Shown: positions 21,063 through 29,597 of the stretch, piece by piece
Layout: every line of letters begins with the position of its first letter
Position numbering within the stretch: the first letter of the stretch is position 1
Origin: an uncultured Oribacterium sp.
Lineage (GTDB): Bacteria > Bacillota > Clostridia > Lachnospirales > Lachnospiraceae
Length of the DNA: 29,744 nt
Reading direction: 5' to 3'
Assembly (NCBI GenBank): GCA_934270345.1
Contig: CAKQPT010000027.1
Span: 1 to 29,744 of the forward strand
Made by a program: the position numbers and the translations under genes
The notes under the pieces: model-generated
What the model was told of the DNA's origin: nothing
The model's database searches: none
The model's input: the letters and a program-made list of their open reading frames with translations, nothing else

Positions 21063-23549
21063 ATGAATGAAAAAGTATTACACACACTCGAATTTAATAA
21101 GATTAAGGATCGCCTGATGGACTGTGCGAGCTCCCAGGAGGGACGTAAGCTGGTGCAGGCACTGCTGCCATCGACGGATCTCGCAGAGATCGATCGAAAC
21201 CTCGCGGAAACCGACGCGGCCATGCTCCGCATCGGTCTCTATGGCACGCTTTCCTTTTCCGGCGTGAAGGATGTCCGCGACAGCCTGAAGCGGCTCGAAA
21301 TCGCGGCTTCTCTGTCCGCGGCAGAGCTGCTCTCCATCAGCGGCGTGCTGACCGTCGCCGGTCGTGCGAAGGCCTATGCCCGCGACAGCGAGAAGGCACC
21401 GGAGGCACCGAAGCAGCTGCCTCGGGCGGTGCGTTTAAACGCCCACTACACGAAGAATCAGCCGGATCCGGAGAAGCTCCGGGAGGAAACGGCAGACGAC
21501 GCACTGTCGCCGTACTTCCGTGACATCGAACCGCTCTCTCCGGTCAATAAGGAGATCGTCCGCTGCATCCTCTCGGAGGATGAGATCGCCGACGATGCGA
21601 GTGCCGGTCTCTTCAGCGTACGTAAAAAAAAGCATGCGCTGGAGGAGCGCATCCACACGACGCTGAACGGGATTCTGAACGGCAGCCGTGCCCTGCTGCA
21701 GGACGCGGTCATCACCATGCGCGATGGTCGCTACTGTCTCCCGGTGAAGGCGGAGTATAAGTCGAGCTTCCCGGGCATGGTCCACGACCAGAGTGCGACG
21801 GGATCGACGCTCTTCATCGAGCCGATGAGCATCGTCAAGCTGAATAATGACATCCGTGAGCTCGAGGCCGACGAAAAGAAGGAGATCGAGAAGGTCCTGG
21901 ATACCCTGTCCGGCTCCCTGATGCCATACACTGAACAGATTCGACAGGATATCGAGATCCTCGCGCACCTCGACTTCGTCTTCGCGAAGGCGAAGCTGGC
22001 GACCTCCATGCGGGCCACCCGTCCGGTGCTGAATGATCACTACTACATCAATATCCTGCAGGGCCGGCATCCGCTGATCGACCCGAAGAAGGTCGTACCG
22101 ATCACGGTATATCTCGGCAAGGAATTCGATCTTCTCGTCATCACGGGACCGAACACCGGTGGTAAGACCGTGTGCCTGAAGACCATCGGTCTCTTCCAGC
22201 TGATGGGCCAGTCCGGTCTCTTCATCCCGGCCGCCGAAGGCTCGGAGCTCGGTGTGTTCGAGGAGATCTTCGCCGACATCGGTGACGAGCAGTCCATCGA
22301 GCAGAATCTGTCGACCTTCTCCGCGCACATGACGAACACCGTCCGTATCCTGAGCGAGGCCGACAGCCACAGTCTCTGTCTCTTCGATGAGCTCGGTGCC
22401 GGTACCGATCCGACCGAGGGTGCGGCGCTCGCGATGGCGATTCTCAACTTCCTTCATAATATGAAGACACGGACCGTCGCGACCACCCACTACGCAGAGA
22501 TCAAGGTCTATGCGCTCTCCACCGAGGGCGTCGAGAACGCGAGCTGCGAGTTCGACGTGAATACCCTGAGCCCGACCTATCGTCTGCTGATCGGTGTGCC
22601 TGGTAAGTCCAATGCATTCGCCATCTCACAGAAGCTGGGCCTGCCATCCTACATCATCGACGATGCGAAGAGCCGCCTCGAGAACGAGGATGTCAAGTTC
22701 GAGGATGTCATCGCGAGTCTCGAGGAGAGCCGCGTAACCGTCGAGCGTGAGCGCGAGGAGATCGCGCGCTATAAGGCGGAGATCGAGGAGTACAAGCGCC
22801 GTGCACGGGAGAACTCCCGTGGCGTCGAGAAGGGCCGCGACAAGATTCTCCAGAAGGCCCGCGAGGAGGCTGCACAGATCCTGGCGGATGCCAAGGAAAC
22901 GGCGGACACCATCGTGAAGGAGCTCCGGAAGCAGGAGCAGAACGGTGCGGCGGTCTTCGAGGCCGACCAGACCCGCTCCACGCTGAATAAGAAGCTGCGG
23001 GAGACCCAGGCGAGCCTCTCCGCTGCACAGAAGGTGAAGGGACCGGCTCAGCCGGTATCCGCGAAGAGCCTCCGCATCGGCGACACGGTCCACGTGGCTT
23101 CGATGAACCTGAACGCCACGGTATCGACGCTGCCGGATCGAAACGGCAAGCTCTACGTCACCGCCGGCATCATCCGCACCCAGGTATCGGTGCGCGATAT
23201 CGAGCTCGTGGATACCGGGAAGATATCCGGTCCGGGTCTCGAGCCGATGAAGAAGGGAAAGAAGTCCCACGCCGGCAATATCCGCATGCAGAAGACGATG
23301 AGCATCTCTCCGGAGATCAATCTCATCGGCCAGACCACTGCGGAGGCGATCCCGGAGCTGCAGAAGTACCTCGACGACGCCTACCTCGCGCATCTGCCAC
23401 AGGTCCGTGTCGTTCACGGACGCGGTACCGGCGTGCTCCGAAAGGCGGTGCATGCACAGCTGAAGAAGCTGAAATACGTGGATTCCTTCCGCCTCGGCGA
23501 GTTCGGCGAGGGCCAGGATGGTGTCACGATCGTCATGTTTAAAAAGTAA
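21063..23549 (+). CDS. mutS2: MutS2 endonuclease / ribosome-collision ATPase
   Basis: 828 residues, normal family length. It has MutS-type core and lever domains, then the ATPase with Walker A G-P-N-T-G-G-K-T (about 361), S-T-F-S-A-H-M and Walker B L-F-D-E-L-G-A-G-T-D-P (about 438). A long charged coiled-coil (about 545-660) follows. The C-terminal Smr domain (from about 746) has I-N-L-I-G-Q-T, V-V-H-G-R-G-T-G and L-G-E-F-G-E-G. MutS2 suppresses homologous recombination and, in Bacillus, splits collided ribosomes. In the Smr domain the L-D-L-R-G motif reads I-N-L-I-G, as I believe is common in clostridial homologues. The start at 21063 matches the family N-terminus (M-N-E-K-V-L-H-T-L-E-F-N-K-I); the longer frame includes promoter sequence. 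Confidence 0.95.
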   Translation: MNEKVLHTLEFNKIKDRLMDCASSQEGRKLVQALLPSTDLAEIDRNLAETDAAMLRIGLYGTLSFSGVKDVRDSLKRLEIAASLSAAELLSISGVLTVAGRAKAYARDSEKAPEAPKQLPRAVRLNAHYTKNQPDPEKLREETADDALSPYFRDIEPLSPVNKEIVRCILSEDEIADDASAGLFSVRKKKHALEERIHTTLNGILNGSRALLQDAVITMRDGRYCLPVKAEYKSSFPGMVHDQSATGSTLFIEPMSIVKLNNDIRELEADEKKEIEKVLDTLSGSLMPYTEQIRQDIEILAHLDFVFAKAKLATSMRATRPVLNDHYYINILQGRHPLIDPKKVVPITVYLGKEFDLLVITGPNTGGKTVCLKTIGLFQLMGQSGLFIPAAEGSELGVFEEIFADIGDEQSIEQNLSTFSAHMTNTVRILSEADSHSLCLFDELGAGTDPTEGAALAMAILNFLHNMKTRTVATTHYAEIKVYALSTEGVENASCEFDVNTLSPTYRLLIGVPGKSNAFAISQKLGLPSYIIDDAKSRLENEDVKFEDVIASLEESRVTVEREREEIARYKAEIEEYKRRARENSRGVEKGRDKILQKAREEAAQILADAKETADTIVKELRKQEQNGAAVFEADQTRSTLNKKLRETQASLSAAQKVKGPAQPVSAKSLRIGDTVHVASMNLNATVSTLPDRNGKLYVTAGIIRTQVSVRDIELVDTGKISGPGLEPMKKGKKSHAGNIRMQKTMSISPEINLIGQTTAEAIPELQKYLDDAYLAHLPQVRVVHGRGTGVLRKAVHAQLKKLKYVDSFRLGEFGEGQDGVTIVMFKK

Positions 23550-23661
23550 AGGCGCAGGCCAGCGCTCGTTGCGCGCACGAAGGTCCGGTGAGAAAACACC
23601 GGCGGGCGGGTGCCTCCGGCAGCGCCGGAAGCATTGGCCGAAGAACGAGGAGGAAAGCCGG

Positions 23662-24666
23662 ATGGCGGAGAAACAGAAAATTCTGATCGTGGATGATGAC
23701 GCTTCGATCTCGGAGCTCATCTCCCTCTATCTCGAAAAGGAGATGTTTGATACGCGCTGCGCCGCGGATGGCGAGGAGGCGCTGCAGATCTTTCCGGAAT
23801 ACCAGCCGAATCTCGTGATTCTGGATCTGATGCTGCCGGGCATCGATGGCTACGAGGTCTGCCGGCGGCTCCGGGCGAGCTCGCAGGTGCCGGTCATCAT
23901 GCTGTCGGCGAAGGGCGAGACCTTCGACAAGGTGCTCGGGCTCGAGCTCGGCGCGGACGACTACATGGTGAAGCCGTTTGAGTCGAAGGAGCTCGTGGCG
24001 CGGGTGAAGGCGGTGCTTCGTCGCTACCAGCAGGCTCAGGCGCAGGTCAATGCTGCCGTCGATGCCGCACTCTCCGCCCAGCAGGCGAAGGCAGGCGCAG
24101 GGCTCGCGATGACTGGTACTGTGGGCTTCGCGAAAAACAGCGGGGTCGGCGCGGCTTCACCACAGGCACGGATGGGCGCGGGCTTCCTCGATACGACGGG
24201 GCTTCCGGCGGCGGATGCGGATGGCAATATCACCTTCCGGGCGTATGCCGAGGGCGACAGCGGCTCCGGCGAGCTGTACACCTACAACGGGCAGACCGGA
24301 CAGCTGCATCGTGGTGGTACGGACGCGCGGGCGCATGCAGCGGATATGCTCGATGCTTACCGGAACGGTGACTACATCGAGTACAAGGATCTCATCGTCA
24401 ATAAGTCGAATTACGCGGTCTACTACAGTGGTCATGTCGTGGAGATGCCGCCGAAGGAGCTCGAGCTTCTCTACTTCCTGGCATCCTCACCGAATCAGGT
24501 CTTCACGCGTGAGCAGCTCCTCGATCACATCTGGGGCTATGAGTTCGCCGGGGATTCCCGGACGGTCGATGTGCACATCAAGCGGCTGCGTGAGAAGCTG
24601 CCGGGGAATCCGGACTGGGAGATCTCCACGGTCTGGGGTATCGGCTACAAGTTCAGAGTGATGTAA
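23662..24666 (+). CDS. OmpR/PhoB-family response regulator with a long interdomain linker
   Basis: 334 residues. The receiver domain (1-123) has acidic pocket D11-D12, phospho-acceptor D55 (V-I-L-D-L-M-L-P-G), S82 and K104 (V-K-P-F). The C-terminal winged helix (about 240-334) has P-P-K-E-L-E-L-L, T-R-E-Q-L-L-D-H-I-W-G-Y, R-T-V-D-V-H-I-K-R-L-R-E-K-L and G-I-G-Y-K-F. Normal members are 225-240 residues; here about 110 extra residues lie between the domains, Ala/Gly-rich at first, then G-E-L-Y-T-Y-N-G-Q-T-G-Q. The AGGAGG site is 8 bases before the ATG. It is 112 bases downstream of mutS2 without a clear terminator, so it may be cotranscribed. The convergent kinase is the likely partner. Confidence 0.93.
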   Translation: MAEKQKILIVDDDASISELISLYLEKEMFDTRCAADGEEALQIFPEYQPNLVILDLMLPGIDGYEVCRRLRASSQVPVIMLSAKGETFDKVLGLELGADDYMVKPFESKELVARVKAVLRRYQQAQAQVNAAVDAALSAQQAKAGAGLAMTGTVGFAKNSGVGAASPQARMGAGFLDTTGLPAADADGNITFRAYAEGDSGSGELYTYNGQTGQLHRGGTDARAHAADMLDAYRNGDYIEYKDLIVNKSNYAVYYSGHVVEMPPKELELLYFLASSPNQVFTREQLLDHIWGYEFAGDSRTVDVHIKRLREKLPGNPDWEISTVWGIGYKFRVM

Positions 24667-24678
24667 CAGAGAGATCAT

Positions 24679-24747
24679 AAAGAGAACCCCGGAGGTCCGG
24701 CGACAGATGTACAGTGCATCTGCCGCCGGACCTCCGGGGTTCTCTTT
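24679..24747. terminator. Bidirectional terminator between response regulator and kinase
   Basis: A 31-bp stem with a single mismatch (24679-24709 with 24716/24717-24747) and a loop of about six bases. Its ends are AAA/TTT runs on both strands (AAAGAGAACCCC outward). It serves both convergent genes. Confidence 0.92.
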
Positions 24748-24751
24748 CATC

Positions 24752-26164
24752 TTATGACTCAGGCACATCGTAGCTGGCCTGTGGGAGTGTGAAGGTGAAC
24801 TCGGTGCCGACGCCTTCGGTGGAGACGCAGTCGATGTTCTCGCCGTGCGCGGTGATGATGGACTTCACGATGCTGAGGCCGAGGCCGGTGCCGTGCTTGT
24901 CCTTGCCGCGGGACTGATCCGCCTTATAGAAGCGGTCCCAGATCTTCGCAAGGTCGCGCTTCGGGATCCCGATGCCGGTGTCCTTGATGGAGACAAAGAC
25001 CTTCTGGCCGCGGATGCCGGTGCGGATCGCGATCGAGGATTTCGGATTACTGAACTTCAGCGCGTTGTCGATCAGATTATAGAGCACCTGCTGGATCTTA
25101 CTGTAATCCGCGTAGACCATCTCTTTTTTCTCGGCGAAGGTCAGCTCGAAGACGAGCTCCTTCTTCTGACAGGTCATCTCAAAGCTCGCGCAGACGTCAC
25201 GGATGACGCGGTTCACGTCGAAGTTCGTCCGGCTGAGGAAGCCCTTCTTATCCAGGGTGCCCAGACTCAGCATTGACTGCGTCAGCTTCGTAAGGCGCTC
25301 CGTCTCGGAGATGAGCCGCATGAGGTACTTCGGTTCCAGCTCCTTCGGAATCGTGCCGTCGAGGATGGCCTCGAGGTAGCCCTTGATGGAGGTCAGCGGG
25401 GAGCGGAAGTCGTGGCTCACGTTCGCGATGAACTGCTTCTGATAGTCGTCGGACTTCGAGATCTCATCCGACATGAAGTTCAGGGTCTCCGCGAGGTAGC
25501 CCATCTCATCCTCCGAGTTCGTCGTGATCTTATAGTGATAGTCACCGGCGGCATACTTCGTGGCTCCCTCCGTGATTCTCTTCAGCGGACGGTAGACGAT
25601 GACGTAGAAGACGGCCATGATCAGCAGCGACAGGAGGAAGATGATGAGCGCCGTGAGGTAGACGATGTTCAGGATGTCGTTCTGTGACGCGACGATGTTT
25701 TCGACCGGCTCATGGATGAGGACATAGCCGCCGGTCGTGTAGCCACGGGTCACCGGGGCCATGACCGAGAGGACATCGTCCGGATACAGCTCATGATAGC
25801 GGCCGAGCTTATAGCGCATGCCGGTCATCGTGCTGTCGAAATCCGAAATCTCGATGTTCTTATGCGCGTCCTCCGCGGTGTCGCTCAGCACCTTTCCGTT
25901 CCGGTCCACGATCCAGATGTCGACATCGAGGAAGGTGGAGACCGCCTTCATCTGCTGACTCACCGTGTCGGTACTCAGATTCAGGTTTCCCGTCTCGGAA
26001 TAGGTCGAGGAGATCAGGGTCGCCTCACTGTAGAGACTGTTCGCCCGCTCCCGGATCAGGTAGCGGTAGGTGAGTTCGGAGGACAGGATCGCCACGACCA
26101 TGAAGCCCAGCACACCGAAGACGATATACGCCACGATAAATTTTACAAACAGGGATCGTTTCAT
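24752..26164 (-). CDS. Membrane sensor histidine kinase
   Basis: 470 residues. First transmembrane helix at about 8-28, an extracytoplasmic sensor of about 135 residues (single-Cache-like pattern D-I-W-I-V-D-R-N-G-K-V-L), second helix at about 166-190, then HAMP (P-L-K-R-I-T-E-G-A). The HisKA domain has N-V-S-H-D-F-R-S-P-L-T (H251). The ATPase domain has N-L-I-D-N-A-L-K-F (N box), D-T-G-I-G-I-P and G-T-G-L-G-L. The 'H-D-F-R-S-P' motif and architecture suit an OmpR-type partner, so it probably phosphorylates D55 of the convergently encoded regulator. The two genes are 85 bases apart and face each other, which is unusual. The ribosome site (GAGAAAG) is moderate. Confidence 0.92.
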   Translation of the reverse strand: MKRSLFVKFIVAYIVFGVLGFMVVAILSSELTYRYLIRERANSLYSEATLISSTYSETGNLNLSTDTVSQQMKAVSTFLDVDIWIVDRNGKVLSDTAEDAHKNIEISDFDSTMTGMRYKLGRYHELYPDDVLSVMAPVTRGYTTGGYVLIHEPVENIVASQNDILNIVYLTALIIFLLSLLIMAVFYVIVYRPLKRITEGATKYAAGDYHYKITTNSEDEMGYLAETLNFMSDEISKSDDYQKQFIANVSHDFRSPLTSIKGYLEAILDGTIPKELEPKYLMRLISETERLTKLTQSMLSLGTLDKKGFLSRTNFDVNRVIRDVCASFEMTCQKKELVFELTFAEKKEMVYADYSKIQQVLYNLIDNALKFSNPKSSIAIRTGIRGQKVFVSIKDTGIGIPKRDLAKIWDRFYKADQSRGKDKHGTGLGLSIVKSIITAHGENIDCVSTEGVGTEFTFTLPQASYDVPES

Positions 26165-26183
26165 ACGCTTTCTCAGGTTAGAA

Positions 26184-26280
26184 AAGGGGGCCGGCCCGCC
26201 TCACGGGGACCTTAAGGATTTTGTAAGGGGGTCTGACCCCATTACGAAATTCTTAAGATGCGCGCAAGGGGGCCCGCCCC
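26184..26280. repeat. 41-bp-period imperfect repeats upstream of the kinase
   Basis: AAGGGGG followed by a C/G-rich complement (C-C-G-G-C-C-C, T-C-T-G-A-C-C-C-C, C-C-C-G-C-C-C-C) begins at 26184, 26225 and 26266, exactly 41 bases apart. CTTAAG occurs between them at 26211 and 26252, also 41 apart. Each G-run/C-run pair can form a short hairpin. They fill the gap between glucokinase and the kinase start. Confidence 0.6.
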
Positions 26281-26287
26281 ATCTGTA

Positions 26288-27238
26288 TCACTTCGTCAGA
26301 ACCAGCTTCGCACTGCCGTAGATACCGGCGTCGTTACCGAGGGTAGCGAGCACGATGTCTGCCTTCTTCGTGAGGATCGGCGTGTAGTCTGCATAGTGCT
26401 TCTTCACGAGGTCGATCAGGTACTGACCGGCTCTGGAAACACCGCCGCCGATGACATAGATCTCAGGATCAGCCACCATGGAAATCGTGGCGAGCGCGCG
26501 GCCGAGGTAATACATGCTGGTGTCGATGGTCTTCACCGCGAGCGGATCACCGGCCTTCGCACAGTCGCAGACATCACGGGCGCTCAGTGCATCGCCGAAA
26601 TCACGCATCGTAGACGCTTCGTCGCTCGCCGCGAGATTACGCTTCGCCTCACGGACGATGCCGGTTGCACTGGCCACCTGCTCGAGACAGCCATGGCCGC
26701 CGCAGTTGCAGGCCTCCTGCTCACCGTCACGCACCTGGATATGGCCGATCTCTGCGCCGGCGCCATGAACACCTGCGATGATCTGGCCGTCGATGATGAG
26801 TCCGCCACCGACACCGGTGCCGAGGGTCACCATCACGAGATTTGCGTGGCCCTTACCGCCACCCTGCCACATCTCGCCGAGGGCGGCAACATTGGCATCG
26901 TTTCCGACGGCACAGCGGATCTTTCCGCCCATGAGCTCCTGCATCTCCTTCGCCGGCCAGTGATCATGCCAGCCGAGGTTGACGCAGACGTGCACATAAC
27001 CGTTCGGCTCGACCGGACCCGGCACACCGATGCCGATACCCTCGATGTCCGTAAGCTCGATACCCTTCTCCTCGAGGCGCTTCTTCAGCGCATCCGCGAC
27101 ATCCGGAAGGATATACTTTCCGGCTTCTTCCTTACGGGTCGGCACCTCCCACTTATCCATCAGAACACCGGTGAGCGTGAAGATACCGCACTTCACCGTC
27201 GTTCCGCCTACATCAACGCCTACACAATACTGATTCAT
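26288..27238 (-). CDS. glcK: ROK-family glucokinase
   Basis: 316 residues. It has the ATP-binding G-V-D-V-G-G-T-T-V-K (7-16), catalytic N113-D114 (V-G-N-D-A-N), G-T-G-V-G-G-G-L, and the ROK zinc site H166 with C-N-C-G-G-H-G-C-L-E (C177, C179, C184). It phosphorylates glucose to glucose 6-phosphate in the cytosol. The residues and length match Gram-positive GlcK. The ribosome site GGAGGGGG precedes the ATG. It follows the DUF5711-type gene by 15 bases in the same operon. It would also handle free glucose released by the TreA-like enzyme. Confidence 0.93.
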   Translation of the reverse strand: MNQYCVGVDVGGTTVKCGIFTLTGVLMDKWEVPTRKEEAGKYILPDVADALKKRLEEKGIELTDIEGIGIGVPGPVEPNGYVHVCVNLGWHDHWPAKEMQELMGGKIRCAVGNDANVAALGEMWQGGGKGHANLVMVTLGTGVGGGLIIDGQIIAGVHGAGAEIGHIQVRDGEQEACNCGGHGCLEQVASATGIVREAKRNLAASDEASTMRDFGDALSARDVCDCAKAGDPLAVKTIDTSMYYLGRALATISMVADPEIYVIGGGVSRAGQYLIDLVKKHYADYTPILTKKADIVLATLGNDAGIYGSAKLVLTK

Positions 27239-27253
27239 ATGAGCCCCCTCCTG

Positions 27254-28543
27254 CTACTTCAGCTTTACAGATTCCATCGCACCCGCACTTCCGATGAGCA
27301 GATCGAGGCCCAGCGGATTCTTCACTCCACGCGCCACACGCGCTCTGGAGATCGAGGTATCGATGTTGCCGCTGTACTTCAGTGTGCCGCTCATGTCGTA
27401 AAGCTGGAGCGTGGTATTATTATAAACCAGGACCCTGTCCTGATCGATATCAAAGTTCGTATAGTTCAGCTGGAACGGCGTCGAGAACACCGTCTGGCCG
27501 TTCAGCCGGTATACGGTCAGCGTGTACGGATCCGCGGAGGTCTCCGAATCGCTGTTGTCCGTGATGACGCCAATGTAGTCGTCCGCATAGGTAATCGCCT
27601 GGATCGTCTGCTCGATCTCGACCTTCTGGCTGAGCTCCGGACTCGTCAACACCTTCGTACTGAAGAACGCGATGCCGCCATCATAGAAGGCCTGCGCATG
27701 CGTATCATCCGAGAAATGCACCCGGCCGGCGAGATGTCCGCTGAAATCATCCGTGAATCCGCCCACGACGCGGTTACTGCCGGCGTTCTGGCCGATCTCA
27801 CTCAGGTTATAGAAGATCACCTTATTCTGGATTGTTCCGTTCTCGATGGAGGCGAAGGACGCGATCAGCTCCGTGCCATCCGGCGATACCGCGATATCCA
27901 CCGGATATCCGTCGCCGTCGAGCACCGACTTGATGGAAATATCCAGCGCTGCACCCTCCTTCGAGAAGACGGTGATGTAGCTCGCCTTCGAATCCTCGAG
28001 AAGCGCATAGGTGACACCGGTGCCGGCCACCGAAATCTTCGTGATCGGCAGATTCGTCTCCGCCTGTCCGGTGGTCCCGGTCTTATTCATGATGTAGATC
28101 GCGGTCTTGCCCTGATCGGCGATCGCGCAGTAGTCTCCGCTGATGGACACATACGGACTGTTCATCTCGTAGGACTGATTCCAGATGGTTTTCCCGGACG
28201 AATCGATGTAGGTCGCACCATCCCGGGTCACCTTCAGGAAGCCGTCGCCGAAGATCTCATAGTCCTCATAGTCCGACTCGCTCACGCCGTTCTCAGCGGT
28301 GAAGCTGTTCCGCCAGTTCTGCGAAAAGCCCGTATACGGTCGCTTCATCATGTAGATCGCACCCGCCACGAGCGCGCCGAGCACCAGCACCACGGCGAGA
28401 AAAACGAGGAGGCGGCGACGACGCTGCCTCCGCTTCCCCTGCTCCTGTGCCTGCTCCGCCTCCTGCTGCTGCAGCAGGTCCTTCGTATCGACGACGCGAC
28501 GACGCAGCTCCTGTTTTCGATTTTCTCTCTCAATATCTGCCAT
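27254..28543 (-). CDS. DUF5711-type single-pass membrane beta-propeller protein
   Basis: 429 residues. The N-terminal cytosolic segment (1-43) is highly charged with a coiled-coil-like Q-Q-Q-E-A-E-Q-A-Q-E-Q and a basic R-Q-R-R-R-R stop-transfer. One transmembrane helix follows (about 44-66), then an external domain of repeated beta strands (motifs such as Y-I-D-S-S-G-K-T-I-W, A-V-S-P-D-G-T-E-L-I, V-Y-R-L-N-G-Q-T-V-F, L-Y-D-M-S-G-T-L-K-Y) like a propeller. I recognise it as the clostridial DUF5711 family, function unknown. It begins 4 bases after the upstream gene with no clear ribosome site, suggesting translational coupling. Confidence 0.75.
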   Translation of the reverse strand: MADIERENRKQELRRRVVDTKDLLQQQEAEQAQEQGKRRQRRRRLLVFLAVVLVLGALVAGAIYMMKRPYTGFSQNWRNSFTAENGVSESDYEDYEIFGDGFLKVTRDGATYIDSSGKTIWNQSYEMNSPYVSISGDYCAIADQGKTAIYIMNKTGTTGQAETNLPITKISVAGTGVTYALLEDSKASYITVFSKEGAALDISIKSVLDGDGYPVDIAVSPDGTELIASFASIENGTIQNKVIFYNLSEIGQNAGSNRVVGGFTDDFSGHLAGRVHFSDDTHAQAFYDGGIAFFSTKVLTSPELSQKVEIEQTIQAITYADDYIGVITDNSDSETSADPYTLTVYRLNGQTVFSTPFQLNYTNFDIDQDRVLVYNNTTLQLYDMSGTLKYSGNIDTSISRARVARGVKNPLGLDLLIGSAGAMESVKLK

Positions 28544-28547
28544 GTTT

Positions 28548-29468
28548 TTAATATAAGCTGTGAGGATATACGCCCTGATCTACGAGCTCCTGTAAGGACT
28601 GCTGCACGGCTTCCTTATCCTCTGCGTAGGTCACGCCGAACCAGCGGTCATGATCCTTCAGTACCTTCACCGTCGCCTTGCCTGCGAGCATCAGCTTCGA
28701 AAGCTCTGCCGGAAGGAGGTACTCACTCTTCATCTCCTGACCGTGCTCGTCGAGCCATGCCGGGAAGTTCTCGATGAGGACATCCAGGTACTTTTCCGGA
28801 AGACCGAACATGTTCATGGAGACGATCGCATCGCCATCGACCTCGACCGGATTTCCATCGCCGTCCTTGCCCATGAGCTTGCCATCCGCCTGCTTCGCGA
28901 TGTCGTAGGTCTCGTCGATCTCATGGAGATAGCCGCCCTCACCCATCACGCAGACACCACGGTTGACGGTGCCGTGATCCGAGAGGGTGTTGCCCACGAT
29001 GTAGCCGGCCATGCACATATCGAAGGCCGGTGCATTCTCATCCATGGTATTCACGAGGTAATCATGGATCAGCTTAAAGCCCTCGCGGCCGTAGAAGTCG
29101 TCCGCGTTGATGACCGCGAACGGGCAGTCGATGAGATCCCGCACCTGGATCAGTGCATGGGCGGTACCCCATGGCTTCTTTCTGCCCTCCGGCACGCTGT
29201 AGCCCTCCGGCAGCTTATCGATCTCCTGGAAGGCATATTTGCACTTCGCAATCTTCTCGACACGGTCGCCGATGATCTCACGGAAATCCTTCTCGATATC
29301 CTTACGGATGATAAACACGATCTCGTCAAATCCGGCTTCCAGTGCATCGTGGATGGAATAATCCATGATGATCTCCCCACTCGGTCCCAGCTTCGCCAGC
29401 TGCTTGATACCGCCGCCGAAACGGGATCCCAGACCTGCCGCCATAATTACCAGTGCCGTTTTTTTCAT
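28548..29468 (-). CDS. Sugar-phosphate-type nucleotidyltransferase (NTP_transferase family)
   Basis: 306 residues. The N-terminal signature is A-A-G-L-G-S-R-F-G-G-G-I-K-Q-L (10-24), the NTP-binding loop of nucleotidyltransferases; the second metal ligand is N-A-D-D-F-Y-G. This chemistry couples an NTP to a sugar phosphate or related alcohol phosphate, releasing pyrophosphate. The exact substrate is not readable; it is not a standard GalU or RmlA by length or motifs. AGAGGAAG precedes the ATG. First gene of a three-gene minus-strand cluster with the DUF5711-type gene and glucokinase; the 129-base upstream gap has no convincing promoter. Confidence 0.85.
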   Translation of the reverse strand: MKKTALVIMAAGLGSRFGGGIKQLAKLGPSGEIIMDYSIHDALEAGFDEIVFIIRKDIEKDFREIIGDRVEKIAKCKYAFQEIDKLPEGYSVPEGRKKPWGTAHALIQVRDLIDCPFAVINADDFYGREGFKLIHDYLVNTMDENAPAFDMCMAGYIVGNTLSDHGTVNRGVCVMGEGGYLHEIDETYDIAKQADGKLMGKDGDGNPVEVDGDAIVSMNMFGLPEKYLDVLIENFPAWLDEHGQEMKSEYLLPAELSKLMLAGKATVKVLKDHDRWFGVTYAEDKEAVQQSLQELVDQGVYPHSLY

Positions 29469-29597
29469 TTTACTTTACTTCCTCTCTCGTCCGCAGAATG
29501 CGGGCAATCTCATATCCTATGCTTATGTATGTTTCTACTGAACTGCGTCTCCCCATCATCCCGACATCGGCAGGTCAGAGAAGTGCATATTCATATG

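Noticed and set aside
21435..22490. A 351-codon minus-strand frame inside mutS2
   Set aside because: mutS2 is unambiguous on the plus strand; the minus frame is rich in Arg/Asp/Glu/Leu from reversed codons.
26184..26280. Intrinsic terminator of glucokinase
   Set aside because: The hairpins are short or imperfect and lack a U-run on the minus strand; the 41-base periodicity is a better description.
26258..28777. An 839-codon open frame on the plus strand opposite glucokinase and the DUF5711-type gene
   Set aside because: It is the antisense shadow of two clear minus-strand genes in GC-rich DNA. The composition (His/Arg/Asp rich) is typical of a mirrored frame and no family is recognisable.
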